Positions 1 through 14,905 of a DNA stretch of 64,000 nucleotides are shown piece by piece. A model generated the notes under the pieces. It was given only the letters and a program-made list of their open reading frames with translations. It was not told the DNA's origin and searched no databases. Source of the DNA: Hypomyces perniciosus. Its lineage: Eukaryota; Ascomycota; Sordariomycetes; Hypocreales; Hypocreaceae. The stretch's first letter is position 1; each line of letters begins with the position of its first letter. The DNA lies in assembly GCA_008477525.1 (NCBI GenBank), contig SPDT01000015.1, positions 172,666 to 236,665 on the forward strand, in the 5' to 3' direction. The position numbers and the translations under genes were made by a program.

Positions 1-1240
1 TATAAAGCTTATTTTATAGTCTATAAAGATTTATGAAAGCGCTTTACTATAAAGAGTATATATATAGCTATATTACTAATATATTCTTTTTATATATTTA
101 TTGCTTTAACAGTAACATTTAACTTTAAGTTAATGTAATATAATATTAAAAATACTTTTTTTAATACTTTAAAGAATAAAAACTTAAAACTAGTTATATA
201 TAAACTCTTTAAGGGTTTTAAATAGTTAAATATTTATTTAAAGCTCGCTAAAGCTTTATATAAACTAAAGGATTTACTAAAGTTATAGTTTAATAAACTA
301 TCTTTAACCTTAAAGTATTAAAAGTTAACTTTAAACTTTAAAAAGCTTTATCTCTTTTATAATAAAGCTTAAAAAGTCTTTATTATATTTTATACAGATA
401 ATATCTTAATTATATATTATTATAATAATAAGGCTCTTTATATTAAGCTACTAAATACTTTAAAAGTAAAGTATAAACTTTATGGTATAAAATATATTGT
501 AGTTGTTAAGGATTAAGATTACTTATAACTATATAAAGTATAAAATATACTTTTCCTATAAGATTTATTTTAAGAAAATCGTAAAATAATTTAGGCTTAA
601 TAAAAGAATATAAATTCTAATAATTTTAATACTTATTATTAAACTTTAAAAAAGTATATTGTAAATATTACAAGTAACTATTAAAATATATTAAAAGAAA
701 ATAGAATTAATACTCTATATAGCTATTATAATAAAGCCTAATATAGTATATAGCGCCTTTGCTTTATTATAGTTTTTAATTAACCTTAGTAAAAACTATT
801 TTAAAGTAGTTAACTAGTTAATTTACTATCTATATATATAATATTTTATAGCTTTTTAATATAAAAGGAAAGGAGAAATATAAGTTTTAACTGTTTTAAA
901 TAATACTTTTTTTGCTAATAATATAGATATTTAAAGACTATTTTAGGGGCATTTTATTATATTATTTTTAGGTTTTATATTATAAAATATAATATATTAA
1001 AACACTATTAGTATATCTATAACTAAAGCTAAGCTGCTTACCTTTACTTTAATAGTAAAAAAGGCTATAGGTTTATATTGCCTTTTTTAAGAAATAAAAT
1101 TTAAGCCTAGCGTTTACTAAAATATTAATTATAATAATTAATTAACTATATACTTTATAATTAAAGAAAATATAAAAATTAATACTTGCCTGCATTATAT
1201 TAATATATAAAATATATAGCTTTAATAGGAATACTAAAAA
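1..1240 (+). mobile_element. Ty1/copia pol remnant (RT and RNase H), left arm of the inverted duplication
   Basis: Forward translation, ignoring TAA/TAG codons, gives copia polymerase text. YTDNIL (for YVDDIL) is at 391-405, followed by a KYKLYGIKYIV-like segment equivalent to the copia KFKLxDLGxxKYFLG region. RPNIAYS-like text follows near 730-790, a TKAELLTFT-like segment (TTEAELLAL in the family) near 1020-1060, and the end of RNase H before 1240. Every acid lost in the RT motif is Asp to Asn, as RIP produces. The element begins outside the window and is cut at 1240 by gypsy element A1. Its C-terminal coding end resumes at 19987. It is inactive. Confidence 0.8.
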
Positions 1241-1412
1241 TATTACAGCACTAACTATAATACAATATTAATAGCTTATTATATAAGCCCTAGTTATATA
1301 ACTAGGCCTTAATATATTCCTAGCTATAACTTTCTATAAAGCCTTAAGGCTTTCTTACTCTCTACAATATAATAATAATATTTGCCTTAACCTGCCTTTC
1401 TATACTATAATA
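1241..1412 (+). repeat. 5' LTR of element A1
   Basis: 172 bp, starting TATTACAGC (TGTTAC before RIP) and ending CTATAATA (TAACA-type end). It is the same length as the partner at 19810-19981 and related to the copies at 26255-26425 and 32665-32836, which are in reverse orientation. Confidence 0.9.
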
Positions 1413-4400
1413 GTTTATATTATCCCTTAACTCGGCTATACTATTATAAGGCATATACTTAACTAATTATAAATTCGCTTTAAATCCCCCTTTATTCTTA
1501 AACTTATAATAATACCTCTATAGCTTAACCTTTATCCTTTAAACCCTATATTTATCGGAAACTAATTATAAGCAAAATAAATATAAATGCCCTAAACCCT
1601 ACCCTGTAGCCTAACTTAGCCTAATAAACTATAGTTTTAGCTATAAAGTTTATACTTTTCCTTTTTTTCTTTAAAACCTTATAAAAATTTAGCATTAATA
1701 GCGATTATATATATTTAATAAATATAATTGTTAAAGATAATAACCTTTATTATTAATTTTATATTGTTAGCCAAGTAATTAAAAAAGGCCTAACTTAATA
1801 AAAAAATAAAAATAAACCTTTAAATAGGAAATCTTAAAGTAAATAACTAAAAATCAAGACCTTAAAGTATAAATTAAAGCGTAAGTTAAAGCCTTAAATA
1901 TAGCTTTACTACTAAGCCTTAAAAATAAGAATTTACCTAGCTACTACTAAACTAAAGACCTTAAGCAATTTAATAGTAAATAGAAAGATATTACTTAATA
2001 TTAATAAAAATATATTAATTAGTATTCCTAAATTAATATTACTTTTATAAGTAATTAATTAATCTTTTTAATTAAATTTAAAAAGATTCTATATATTGCA
2101 GGTCTTTTAAAGGGAGATATATACTAACTATAATACAGAAACTTTAATACTATTATTAAAAGTTTTAATAACCCTGCCTAATAATATTAACAGATTAATG
2201 CAGTACTTTTTACTAATTTTAATAAATAATATAAAATAATTAACCTTCTTCAAAAAGTATTATAGTCTTTTAATAACCTATATATATTAAATAAACCTTT
2301 CTAAAACTTTATAGTAAAGTTATTTACATTAGGCAGTAAATGCAGTAAAACTATTAAGTAAATAGTATAGGCTTTAAAGATAAAGGTCTCTTAAAAGCTT
2401 ACTAATACTATAAGGATTTAAGTAATTAAGCTAAATAAATCTAACTTTACTAAATAATGTTAACTTTACTAAACTATCTATAATAGGCTTTAAAAGGGCG
2501 CCTATTATAATGCCCTTTACACTACCTAAATAGGCTAGCATTAATAAGGCTATTAATAGCAGTAGTATTAACATTAATAGTAATATTATTAATACTAGCG
2601 GAATAATTAAGCCGCTGCCTTAACGCTTACTAGCAACTTAATATAACTAGATATTATATATACCCTATTACTTTACCTTTAAATCTTTTATAAAGAATAT
2701 ATTATTAAAGGACTCTGCTTTTACTATAAAAAAGCAGGCTATAGCCTTAATAAATATAAAAAAGAAAGTAGTCTAATATATATTAAGGTAATTTATTTTA
2801 AATATAAAATCAAAATCGCTAAGTTTAGCTATATTAACTATACCTAAACTTAGCAGTACTTTTATTATAGTATATAGAATAGCAGGTTAAGGTAATATCT
2901 TTGTTGTGCCTTAAATAAGCCAAAAAGCTATTAGAATATAGTTTAAAGGTATAGGACCAAGTTATTATATAAGGATGCATGTAATGCTAATAAGTTATTA
3001 AAGGGCAGGTTTAGTGCCGTAACAGTACCCCCCCCCTTTTTAAACTCTATTTGCCCCTAAATAGCTATTTTAAGACTATATATATTCCAATCCTCCTATT
3101 ATATTAATTCTATCGTAAACGGCTATTGCATTGTAGGTCCGGCTAGTCGGTTATCTTCCTCTTCTTAACTTAAGCAGGCAGGCTAGGCTTATTAGGGTTT
3201 TTTATATAGTATTCTAAAAGGGCAGCGTTTTATCCTTTTAGATCCTTTACAGGTTACTAGCTTAATACATAATGTTTCCAGGCTATATAATAGTATAGGC
3301 CATCCTTATTATAGCAGTTAAGGATTTTATTTAATTCCTACTTTTCCATTACTTTATATATCTTATTATTTCTTTTAAGGATTTATCCCTATATATTTTT
3401 ATTCTCTTATTTATTAATAGTGTTTTATCTTGGCAAATATATCTATTAGCCTACTTTATTAACTCCTAGTAATTTAAAGAAAGAGTTATAGAATATAGGG
3501 AAAATGCAGATATAGTTAAAAAGTTTAAATTAGTAAGCTTAAAGGTATATATTAAGGATTTTATATAGGCCTATCTATTTATTATCTCCCTTTTTTATTA
3601 AGCAGTTTATTTTAAAGTATTTAATCTTTAATTATACCTTTTTATTAACTGTAAATTAATATAAGTCCTCTTTTAATATATTAGCCACGGCCTTATATTA
3701 AGCAATTAATTATACTATAAAGGCTTTTAATTAGTTTAAGATTTATTAAAAATGCTTAATTATAGTGTTTATTTTATAGAAACTCCTTTTTTAAGCGATA
3801 AATAGATTTAGCAGGCAGGGGTTTAAAGGCTTAACTTTTAAGCGTAGGTAAAAACTGTAATTTATAAAGAATAGTAAGGTTCCTGTTATCTCGGATATTT
3901 AATTATTTAAAGTAAACTCTGCAAATAGTAACTAGTTTAGTTCATTATTTTAATAAAAACTTCTAAACTACCTAAAATACTATTTTACCTTTATATTTAA
4001 CTGTTTAATCTAGCTATTAGTCTTTAAATAGTAGGCTAAGGAATATTTGAAGTAAATTCTAAATTATTAAAATAGCTGCTTCTAGAACTTACATATAAAC
4101 TAGGTACCGTAGTTTAATATAATTATTTCTAGGGCTTTATATAAGGTATAGATATATAAAATAAAGGTATTAGTAAATTTTTTGGCATTAAATATATAAG
4201 TAGCAATAAAGTGGTGTATCTTTATTAAGCAGTATACTACTATAACAATATTCTTATAAACTAAACTTTACTAGTTATAGTTAAGCAGTAGTGTAATATA
4301 GTTTACTAAGATATTACTTTAAGCTTAAAATAATACTAGTAATAGTTTCAGGAATCTTAAAGGAGTAAACCTACTTAATTTTATTTAAAAGTATAGGTTA

Positions 4401-7400
4401 TAACCTTTAATAAAAGTATTAATATTAGCTAATATTTGCGGCTATTAATATATATAATTAAAGAGGTTTAGCGTTTTTATTTATTTTAAGTATCCCTTTA
4501 GCCTAAAAAAGTATATTTAATATATAACTTATATCTTTACTTTATTTATTAGCAGAAGGAAAAGTTATTTCTAGTAATATATTTAATTACTGCAGATTTA
4601 AAAGTTTTATATTACTGCTTTTAAGTTACCTCAGATACTTTTACGCTATTATTAAATGGCTAGGTTTTAGAGCGCCTATATTATAATACTTACTATATTT
4701 AATATTTTATAGGCTTTATCGATTATTCTATTAATTAATATCTTTAAGTTTAAGATCAAAGTGCTAGTTATTATAGTAAATAGGTTTTTATTATTTATAT
4801 TTCCTGTAATATTAGTATAAGTATAGGGGTTAAAGCAGCTTTCTGGAAGTAAAGTTCTCTTTCTTTCTTTTAATCGGCTATTGTCTTAGTTTAACTTTAC
4901 TAGGATATCCTAAAATCTCCTGCTTAATATATTAAGCCTTACTACTTTTAACCTAAGCTAATAAATAATCTGGAAATTACACTAGGATAAGAATTTAAAC
5001 TAGTAGATTTATCTTTAATTTAATACTTTAATAGTTATAAAATATTCTGGGTTTTTATAGTTTATAATAATCTCGAATTTATTTTCTATACTTTAAAGCT
5101 TAAAGCGCCATTCTTATAATAATTTAATAATAGTTAATAGTTTTTTATTATAAATTTTATAATTGCATTTAGCAGGTAAATGCTTTAATAAAAAGTATAC
5201 TATTAGTTATAAAATACTATCTTTATTATACTAAAAGAGAATATTACTAAATGCCTAGTTTAAGGCATTTATTTCTAGGACTATCTTTTTATTATAGTTA
5301 AAGAAAGTAAAGATTAAGGCGGTTATAAACTAGGTTTTAAAACAATTAAATACAGTAGTATAGAGTTTTATTTAATTCTTTAATATATCTTTTCTTAAAA
5401 GCCTATTTAAAGGTTTATAGATATTAAAAAAGTCTTTAATAAACTGTTAATAAAAATTCGCAAAGCCTAGGAAATATTAAAGTTCGCGGAGGTTTAAAGG
5501 TCTCTTTTAATTTATAATCGCAGCCACTTTTTTAATTTTTATCTTAATACTATTACTTATAATAATTAAGCTAAAGTACTTTATTTTTATTGTCTTAAAT
5601 TTGCATTTTTTAATATTAATTTAAAGACCTATATTAATTTATTTATTTATAACTTTTTATATATATTATTAGTATTCCTTTTATATAGTTAAATAGACTA
5701 GAATATTATTAAAGTAGGCTATATAAATCTTATTAAGTAAATTATATAAAGTATAGTTAATATAGTATTAGAAAGAGGCTGGGGTATTATAAAGATTAAA
5801 AGGTATAATAAGGGTTTTAAATAACTTAAACTAGGTTATAAAAGCTATCTTTTATTTATATCCCTTTGCGATTCTAAGTTTATTAAAGGCAGCTATTATA
5901 TCCAGTTTAATATAAAATCTAGTATTATATAAAGTATTTAATATTTCCTGGATTAGTAGTAATAGGTAGCGATTTTTTATAGTAATATTATTAAAGCCTT
6001 AGTAGTTTTAATAAATATAAATACCTTTTTTAGGTTTTATAGCGAAAAGTAAAGGGGCAGTATATCTTACTTTAGATTTTTTAATAAATCCTTTAGCTAG
6101 GTTCTTATCTAGCTATTTTCTTATAACCTAAAGTTTATTTAATAATATTAAGCGGTTCTTTTAATATAATAGTTCTTTCCCTAGTAAAAGCTTAATTTTA
6201 TAGTTTTATAATCTTATAAAGGGAAACTTATTTATTAATTATAAAAGGAAGCCAATAATTTTATTTTATAACTAGTTAAAAAGTTTCTTTTAAATATTAT
6301 TTTCTATTAATTTTAACTTTACTTTTATAAATTTATTAATATTAGACTTTAATATCCTTTAAAGGTACTTTCTGCTATAACAGTATATAAAGAAATTATA
6401 AAAAGCTATAGGGAATAATACTTATACTACTATAAAGCGACCCTATCTTTATAATATATTTATAAAAGTATCTTTATTAAGCTTTAATAGTCGGTATACT
6501 TTATATTCCTATTCCTATATATCTTTTATTAAATCTACCTAGGTTAATTTTATATATTAAATAGATAGGTCTTTATAAAACTAGATAAATAATATTGCAG
6601 TGGATATTTAGATATTTATTATGTTAGGTTACTTATATAGCGCTACTGCTATAAGCTTATTAGGTATTAGTATATTTAGCTTAAGGAGTTATATTAGATT
6701 ATATTAGTATAGATATTAATAGTTACTAGCTATAGGCATTATTAAGACTAGTATTAAAGGTTTATTTAATATTATCTATACTTTAATCTCTAATCCCTTA
6801 TAGTTATTAGGTTAATAAATATAGCAGTAATTTTACTTTAGTGTTAATATAAGGTTAATATATAGGTCCCTTTCTCCCTATTAAGGTATTATTTCTTTTA
6901 GTATACTTTTAATATAGGCTTAAAACCTAACTTTTTTTTTAACCTTTTTTTTTATCCTCTTTAATATATTATTTTATTTCTCGCTAATAGTATAAAGTAT
7001 TAACTTTAAAGGTTTACTTAAAATATTAATATTCTATAGAATAGTTATTAGGCTAGGAATTATTAATATAGTATAAATCTAAGGATAATAATTTATTAAA
7101 TAATATTGCAAGTTAAAGGTAACTATTAATATAGGCTAGTCGATATTAAAATTATATTGCTATAGCTATAGTATATTAAAGATAAAGGGGTTTTAATTTA
7201 AGAGATTAGTAATAAAAATATATATAGCTTTCTATATTCCCCTATTCCTATATCTAGGATTATATAGTTAATAAACTATACAGCTACTTTACTATTAGCT
7301 AAAATAAGGCTTTTTGGTTTAGGCAATTATATTATTAGGATTTAAGACTTTTAAAGAAAATACTAATCTGCAAAGCTTTATATTAAGCAGCCACTATTTA

Positions 7401-8932
7401 TAAAGGTTAATATAGTTACTAGTAAATGCGTAAGGAATAATATAGTATAAATAAGTAATAATTTACTATTTATAGTATTTAAAATTAATAGTTTATTATT
7501 AATAATAATCTATTATATCTATAAAGGTATTAGGTTTATAGGCTATTCCGATATTTTATTACATTTCCTAATATAATATTATTAGGAAGTTACTCTTTTC
7601 CCTACTTTTTTATATTAAAAGTTATATTTTTATAGGTAAATATATTACTAAAGGTAACTAATCTTTTAATAACGCCAGTTTTATTAATATAGTGTAAGAA
7701 TAGGTTCCTATTATATAATAGGTTATTTCCTTAAATTAAAAAGTATTAATATTGCAGGAATTAAAGAATAGGAACTTATAGTGCTAGTATACCTTTTCCC
7801 TGGCTTAAAATATATACCCTGCCTTAAAGCGTTATAGTGCTATTACTTTAATATATTCCGCGTCTTAAAAAGCTGCTACTATATCCCTATAAGCTTTAAG
7901 GTCTTATAGTATTAGCTTTCTACTTTTTAATGCAATTATTAATTATATATTAGCTATTATAGTAATAGTATAGGTTATAAAGTTATCAGTATTCTTTATA
8001 TTGCAAGGTAATGGATATAATATTTAACTATATAAGATTGCCTATATTTCTTTACTTTAAAAGGTTTAATTTATTTTAAGGCAGGGTTTATTAAATAGTA
8101 TAGTTACTATTTAGCTTTTTAAACTGACAGTTACCTTTAAGTTTAGTATAATAGGCTTACTTTTTAAAGTTATAATAAACTTTTTAACTAAAAGTTCTTT
8201 AAATAAACTAGTTATCTTTATTTATAAACTTATTGCTTTTATTAATAAAAGCAGCAGCTATTTTTTTAAATACTTTAAAGTAAAAGGCATTAACCTTTTA
8301 GGTATTAGTTTTATTAGCTTAGGCTGCTAGTTTATAAAACTTAGTAATAAACTTCTAGAATAGCTTATTTGCTATATAATAGGTATTAAACTTTTAGGCA
8401 GTAGATTGCGAAAAGTTAAGAGTTTTATACTATAAGTTTAAGAATTTAATAAAAATTTGACTATTTCCTTATTTTTATATTATATAGTTATCCTTTTTTA
8501 TTATAATATAGTTAAATGCCTTTTATATTACATTATAGGTCTCACTATTTAGTTAACTACTAATATAAAGGATATATTTATAAAAGGTATTAAAGTATTT
8601 AGTATTGATTATAATATTATATAGTATAGTTAAATACTAGTTTATATACTTTTATTAATAGGTTTTTATATCTTTATCTTTAATATTAAATTTATTTTTA
8701 AAGTTATTAATTTAATACTTTAAAATATTATTACTTTTAGCTTTAATAAGTTTATTAATTATATTGCTTTAGCTTTAGACTTTATATTGAGGGAGCTTTA
8801 GGTTTTTAATAATAGTAGTATTTTTAAACTTTTTCTATTTTAAGGCTATATTAAAGTTATATTTTTAGTTTTAAAAATAGTTAAAGATAATATTAAAGAA
8901 CTACTTAAGTTCTAGTATTTAAAGCTATAGGG

Positions 8933-11900
8933 TATAACGGGTATAGCCTAACTAGAAAGTATATAGTTAAGGCACCTCTGTATTGTTTATTTATAGCTAA
9001 AGGAAGGAAGCTTTATACTAGCTATATATATGTTATATAGTTATGTATATAGGGTTATGGCCGAGGTGGTTTCTTGATTAGGTAAGCGGTCTAGTATTAG
9101 TTGTATTTCCGGATTCGGCGTAGTCGTAATTCTGGGAGATATGGCCTAGCCTGTAACATTACCCCCCCTTCTTATAGTAGCTCTCTCTTTAGGCGCTGTT
9201 ACTTCGCTGGCGCATAGCTGTTAAGTGGCCCATTATTAAATTCGATTAGGCTATATTTAGATATATAGTTATCGAGGGCTACTATGTCTTTAAGTATATA
9301 TATCGGTTCCCAGGTTGGCTTTATATATCCTTTCTACTGTATTAATGCTTTGCGGAAAGAGCTGCGACCTTGCCGCTTAGTCCTTGTGTAAAGGACCTCT
9401 TCAACTTCCTATTTATCCTCGCTATCTATTTATATTGGTAGTGGTTAAAGGTCATCTAAAATCTAGCCTAGAAAGGGGTTATTAGTTACTCTTTTTAGCA
9501 AGTTAACGTCAAATTGCAGGTATATACCAGCTAATATACCCAGTTCTATTATAGAAAGGCTAATAACCTTTATTACTATATATTTATAATATAGGGTATT
9601 AAGCTTTTTAAAAGGCCAGGGAGTATTATAGTTGCTAAGGTATAGCCAGACTTTATCTCCTACTTTATATCTTTTAAAAGGGCTTTACTGCTAGTTTACA
9701 GAGTCTTTATAGTATTATGATATAGCGGTAAATACTGTTTAGGTAAAGGCAGTTCCTCCTTTTAATCTTTTAATTATTTCTTTTACGGCCTTTTCCTTTA
9801 AATCCTTTAATCTAATAGCTTTATTTTCTTTTATATATAGCTAGAGGGGTTCTATATAGTAGCTATATTTAAGTAAAAAGGGGCTTATTTAGATAGCTGT
9901 ATATTCGCGGTTATTTAAAGCTAGTTATACTGCTAGGAGGAGGTCTCTTTAATTGCTTTAAAAGTAGTTTATATATACTTTAAAGTATATTTAAATCTTT
10001 TAATTGCTCCTTTTTAGTCTACTATTAATCTATAGGTAATATACTATACTTAGGTATTACTGGGTTCCTGCTAGTTTATAAAAAGCTCTCTAAAAGCAGT
10101 TAATTTAATTAAATCCTTAGTTGTTAACTATAGACTAGGGTATCTTATAGAACCGATAATAGTATTAAAGGAACCTCTTTATATATACTTTTGCCTCTAT
10201 ACTCTCTATTACCTTAAAGGTAATATTCTTAGTAAGCCAGTTAATAATAACCTAAAAGTATTATACCTATATTAATTTTATAAGTAATAGGTTAATTATA
10301 AAGTCTATAGCTAGGTTACTGTAAATATATTAAAGAATAAGTAGTAGTTTAAAGAGTCTTTACTTATAGCTTCTCTATACTTTTCCTTTTTTATATATAC
10401 CTTAACCCTAGAGGAATTATTAAACTATACTGCTAATTCCTAGCTAAAAAAACCTGCAGGAAATAATAGCTAAAGTTCTATTATAACCTAAGTGGCCTAA
10501 AACTGCAGTATTATATTTTGTTTATATAATATAAGTATATAGCATTTCGCCTTCTTTTTCAGTTATAGCTGGTACCTAGATACAGTCTTGGAATATTAAT
10601 CTTTATTCTTTATCGATTATATATTTTAATATTTATACTTTAAGTTAAAGGTCTGCAGGGAGGGAGCGCTCTTTTTTCCTAACTGCAGTATATACCTATT
10701 AATATACTAGGTCCTTTTAAATCGTTAAGTTTTATAGGTCCTATAATTCCTTATTTCTGTTAAATATACGCATTAAAGGGAGATTAGTATTACTGTCTTT
10801 AAATCTTTATATTGCTAATATAGCTGGAATAAGTTATATATAGTAGCTTAGTTTATATTTATTGCTTTTATTAAATAAAAGGTTTTGTTCTTTACAGTTT
10901 AATATATTAAAAGTAGCTGCCTTACTGCCTGGCCTATATTAGATTATAAAATTAAACTAGGAAAGGAACTCTGCTTAGCGCATTTATTATTTAAAGAGTT
11001 TCCTGTATATTATAAAAAACTATAAGTTTTTATAGTCTAAAATAATTATAAAAGGGTCGCCGCTATATAGCTCTGCTCTTTACTCTTTTAAATAGCGAAT
11101 TACTGCTAATATTTCTTTATTATAAATAAAATAGTTATATTTAGCAGGGCTTAGCTTTTATAAGTAATAAGCCATAATATAATATTCTCCTTTTTTATTC
11201 TTTTATAAAAGGACTCCTCTTAAAGTATATCCTAAACAGTCTGCTTTAATAAAGGTGCATTTTATAGGATTTTAAGCTTATAGTATAAAGGCTTTAATAA
11301 AGAGGCGTTTAAGCTTTTAAAAGGCTGCTTTTTCTATACTTTTCTACTAAAAGGGGGTCCTTTTTTTAGTTAACTTTATAAGTAGGTAGGCTATCTGAGA
11401 GAACTTAAGGATAAATATTTAATAGTAATTGGCAAAGCTAAAGAAGTTTTAGACTTTTATTACTATTATAAGTGCCTACTATTTACTAATAGTTTATTGC
11501 TTTTTAAAGTTATAGGCAATTCCTTTGCCAGTATATATAATAAACCTAAAGTATTTAATCTTTTTCTATATAAATATATACTTTTTAGAATCTAGGTATA
11601 GCTTAGTATTAGTAAAGGCGCATAAAACTTATTAGACTTTCTTTATATAGTCCTTTTATAACCTATCGGTATAGATTAAGATATTATTAAGGTATATAAA
11701 CGCGAAGTCGTTTAAAAAGGGGTATAATACCTAGTTAATATACTATTAGAATACTGCTAGTGCACTAGTAAATCTAAATAGAATTACCTGCTATTTATAT
11801 AGGCTATAGTATATATAAAATATAGTTTTATATTTTTTTCTTTTCGCGACTTTAATTTTATAAAATATAGTTACTATATTTAACTTTATAAACCACTTTA

Positions 11901-14366
11901 CTTTTATTAAGCTATTAAAGGTTTTAGAAAAAAAGGGGAGGGGGTAGTAATTTTACTGTATTATTGCGTTTAAGGCGCAGTAGTTTATATAGAAGCGAAT
12001 TCCTCCTTTAAGTTTCTAAATAAAGAGGATAAAGGCTGCAGCGGCTAAGCTACTAGTTTAAATAAATCCTTTATTAAGTAAATTAAAGAGGGTCTTTTAT
12101 AATATTAATAGTTCCTCGTATAATATACTATAAAGGGGGCTTTAAAGGAGTTCTAGTTCTTTACTATATTTATTGGCTTTTAAAAGAATCTGTAAATTAA
12201 CTTTAAAGCAGTATAGTAAAAGTTTAATAGCTTTTTTTATAGAGAATAGTAAATAAAACTCTTTATATAGTTTAAGGGGGATATATTCCTAGGGATTTAT
12301 AGGTTTTTTAGGCTAAAGTGCTTTTTTAATATTAAATAAGCTAATAGCTTAAAGGAAGTATACTTTTTTTTTTACTGTTCCTTTTAATATAGCAGTATTT
12401 TGCTTATAATATTAAAGCTAGTATAAGCTAGGCTCTTTATATAGCTTTAATATTCCTAGGCTCCTCTTTATCTGTAAATTATAACTATAGGCCAGCTTTT
12501 CTATAGTTAATTTCCTTTTTAACTGCATTATATATTACCTAATTAACTTTAGCCTAAGGCTTACTAAAGATTAAGTTATAATCTAGTTTATCTATTATAT
12601 AGGTATATTAACATTTAATATAGCTATATAGATTTAGGTAAATAATAGCGATATAGCTGGTTTCTACCTTTTTATAAATCTTAGTAAATATTTTAATTTT
12701 CCTTTTAGTAATCTTAATTTATAGGAGGTATAACTTTTAAGTAAAAGAGGAGTTTATAATAGTATAAAGGTTATAGCTAATATTAAATAATACTATAATA
12801 AATATATTCTCTATTTTAGCTTATAATATTACTAATTTGCTAATTATTTACTCTTTAAATTTCTTTTATCCCTTTAATTTTTCCTTTATAGGCTTTAATG
12901 CTTAACTTTACATTAAAGCTAATCTTTTAACTTATCGCTAAAGTTATTATTTTCCTTACTGTTAATATCTTAGTTATTATTATTAAACTTACAATTAGCG
13001 ATTTAGACTTAATACGCCTAGGCTTTATAGCCTTTCTTGCAAAACTAGGCAATATATCCCTCCTTCCTATAACAGTAATATATAGCCTTTTAGGCAGTAT
13101 CTGCTTTACTTACTAAAGAGCTGCATTAGCGCTAGTTCTTTATATAGTTTATACCCTTTATCTAGGTATTGCCATTTTTATTAACTGCTTATATATAGTC
13201 CTTTAAAGTGCAATATAATTAAAGTTTATTATATTTCTTTTACTAGAAGTAGCCTATTAAAGCGGCTCTTGCATTCTATTAGTCTAGATTTAATTGTTTA
13301 ACGCGGCTAGCGATATCTTAAACTTTAATAAGCTATTCGCTATAGGTAAACGGCAGGTTTACTGTTATTAAGCGGAATTATAGTTTTAAAGATAATGCTC
13401 CCTTAAGGAAAATAATCTTGGCTTAGTTAGCCTAGTTGTCGCTGCCTGCTTTAAAGAGCTTTTATTTAAAGCAGGGAAGGAAAAATAAAAGTAAAGTTTT
13501 ATCTCTTTACTTAAAAGTGCGTAACTCTTATATAGTTTAGTTCTAGAGTCTTTAACTTTTATAGGTATAGTTTAGGTATTATATAAATTCTGCTAGGTTA
13601 TAGTTCCTGTTGGTTCCTTTTAATATATAAAAAGTAGCAATTATTTGTTTAGGTATAGCGTTTAAGTAAAAGTTAATAAAGTATTACTATTCTTTATTAC
13701 TGTTCTTTATTACTATTATAGAACTCTTTATCGAGTTTAAGCTTTTCGCGTATATTTTGCGCCTATATAGTATACTTTTTTCGCTTTCCTAAGAATTTAA
13801 ATAGGTTAAAGAGTAGCTTCTTTTTAACTTTAAAAGCTTATATAAACTTTATTATAAAGGTTAATGCAGGCTTTATAGTTGCGGCCTGTGCGGGTTTTTG
13901 CTTAGGTTGCGGAAGGAATAATATCTTATCTTCCTAGCTATCTAGCCCTTAAGTCGCTGGTGCTATAGAGTTTAGCTTTCTTATTAATGCAGCTATTTAT
14001 TTTTATAAAGGTAGAATAGCTTGCTTGATCCGCGACTATATGTCGTCGCCCTTAGAGGCTTGGTCTTTGAAATTTGCTATTTTCCTTTTGCAGTAAGAGT
14101 TCTGTTACTTACTAGCTAAGTAATAGCTGAGCTATAGATATATAATAGGTATAGCTTAACTGGAAAGTATACAGTTAGGGCACCTCTGTATTGTCTATCT
14201 ATAGCTGAAGGAAGGAAGCTCTATACTAGCTATATATATGTTATATAGTTGTGTGTATAGGGTTATGGCTAAGGTAGTTTCCTAATTAAGTAAGTGGTCT
14301 AGTATTGGTTATATTTCTGGATTTAGCGTAGTCGTGATTCCGGGAGATATAGCCTAGCCTGTAATA
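8933..14366 (-). mobile_element. Gypsy element C1 (complete, nested in B)
   Basis: LTRs of exactly 226 bp lie at 8933-9158 and 14141-14366, with target duplication TAGGG at 8928-8932 and 14367-14371. A C-run (TTACCCCCCC) next to the left LTR is the polypurine tract of a minus-strand element. RT text FIYLNNI (for YLDDI) is at 11680-11700 on the minus strand. Total length is 5434 bp. It is the innermost insertion of the nest and keeps more C and G than its hosts, which fits a younger age. Even so, its polymerase frames carry many TAG/TAA codons. A second, differently decayed copy lies at 49319-54514. Confidence 0.9.
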
Positions 14367-14743
14367 TAGGGTTAAGTTATAATTATTATTATAAACTTTT
14401 AAGATAATATAAATATAAGGCTAGTTGCAGAAATAATTAATAAGCCTTACTTTTTAATTAAAGTCCCCTTTTACGCCTTTTATTTTTACTTTAATATTTT
14501 TAAGTTAAATATAGGCTAGGTAATTAAATATAGGCTAGGGAGCTAGGCTAAGGTATATTCTTTACTATAGGGATATAGGCTTTTAGGCTTAGGGTTTTAC
14601 TATAGTTAAGGATTAGTGAATTTCCTGTAAAATATAGGGCTTTTTATAGTATTGCAACTAGGCTATCAGTAACTTTATTAATTTTTCTTAGGCAGGGTAA
14701 AGGGCTAAAGGTAATAGCGCAGTCGTTATAGGAAGGCATAAAC

Positions 14744-14905
14744 TATTATTGTATATAAAATAGCAAGTTAAGGTAATATCTTTATTATACTGTAAATAAG
14801 GCAAGAAGCTATAAGAATATAGTTTAAAGGTATAAGACTAAGTTATCATATAAGGATATATATAATACTAATAGGTTATTAGAGGGTAGGTTTAATGCTG
14901 TAATA
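14744..14905 (-). repeat. 5' LTR of element B
   Basis: This 162-bp copy pairs with 2863-3024. It begins TATTATTGTATATA and ends GCTGTAATA, and is followed directly by the ACTTT target copy. The two B LTRs differ mainly by C/T and G/A, as expected if RIP altered them independently. Confidence 0.85.

Larger units (their letters stand above)
2863..14905 (-). mobile_element. Gypsy element B (complete, nested in A1)
   Basis: LTRs of exactly 162 bp lie at 2863-3024 and 14744-14905. The target duplication ACTTT is at 2858-2862 and 14906-14910, inside A1. The minus-strand polypurine tract appears as a run of nine C just inside the left LTR (from 3028), so that LTR is the 3' one. The element's own DNA is 2863-8932 plus 14372-14905, about 6.6 kb. 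The RT motif AYFNNIL (YFDDIL) is read on the minus strand at about 5700-5720. The coding region is riddled with RIP-type stops. The 5' end with gag lies to the right and is split by element C1. Confidence 0.87.
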
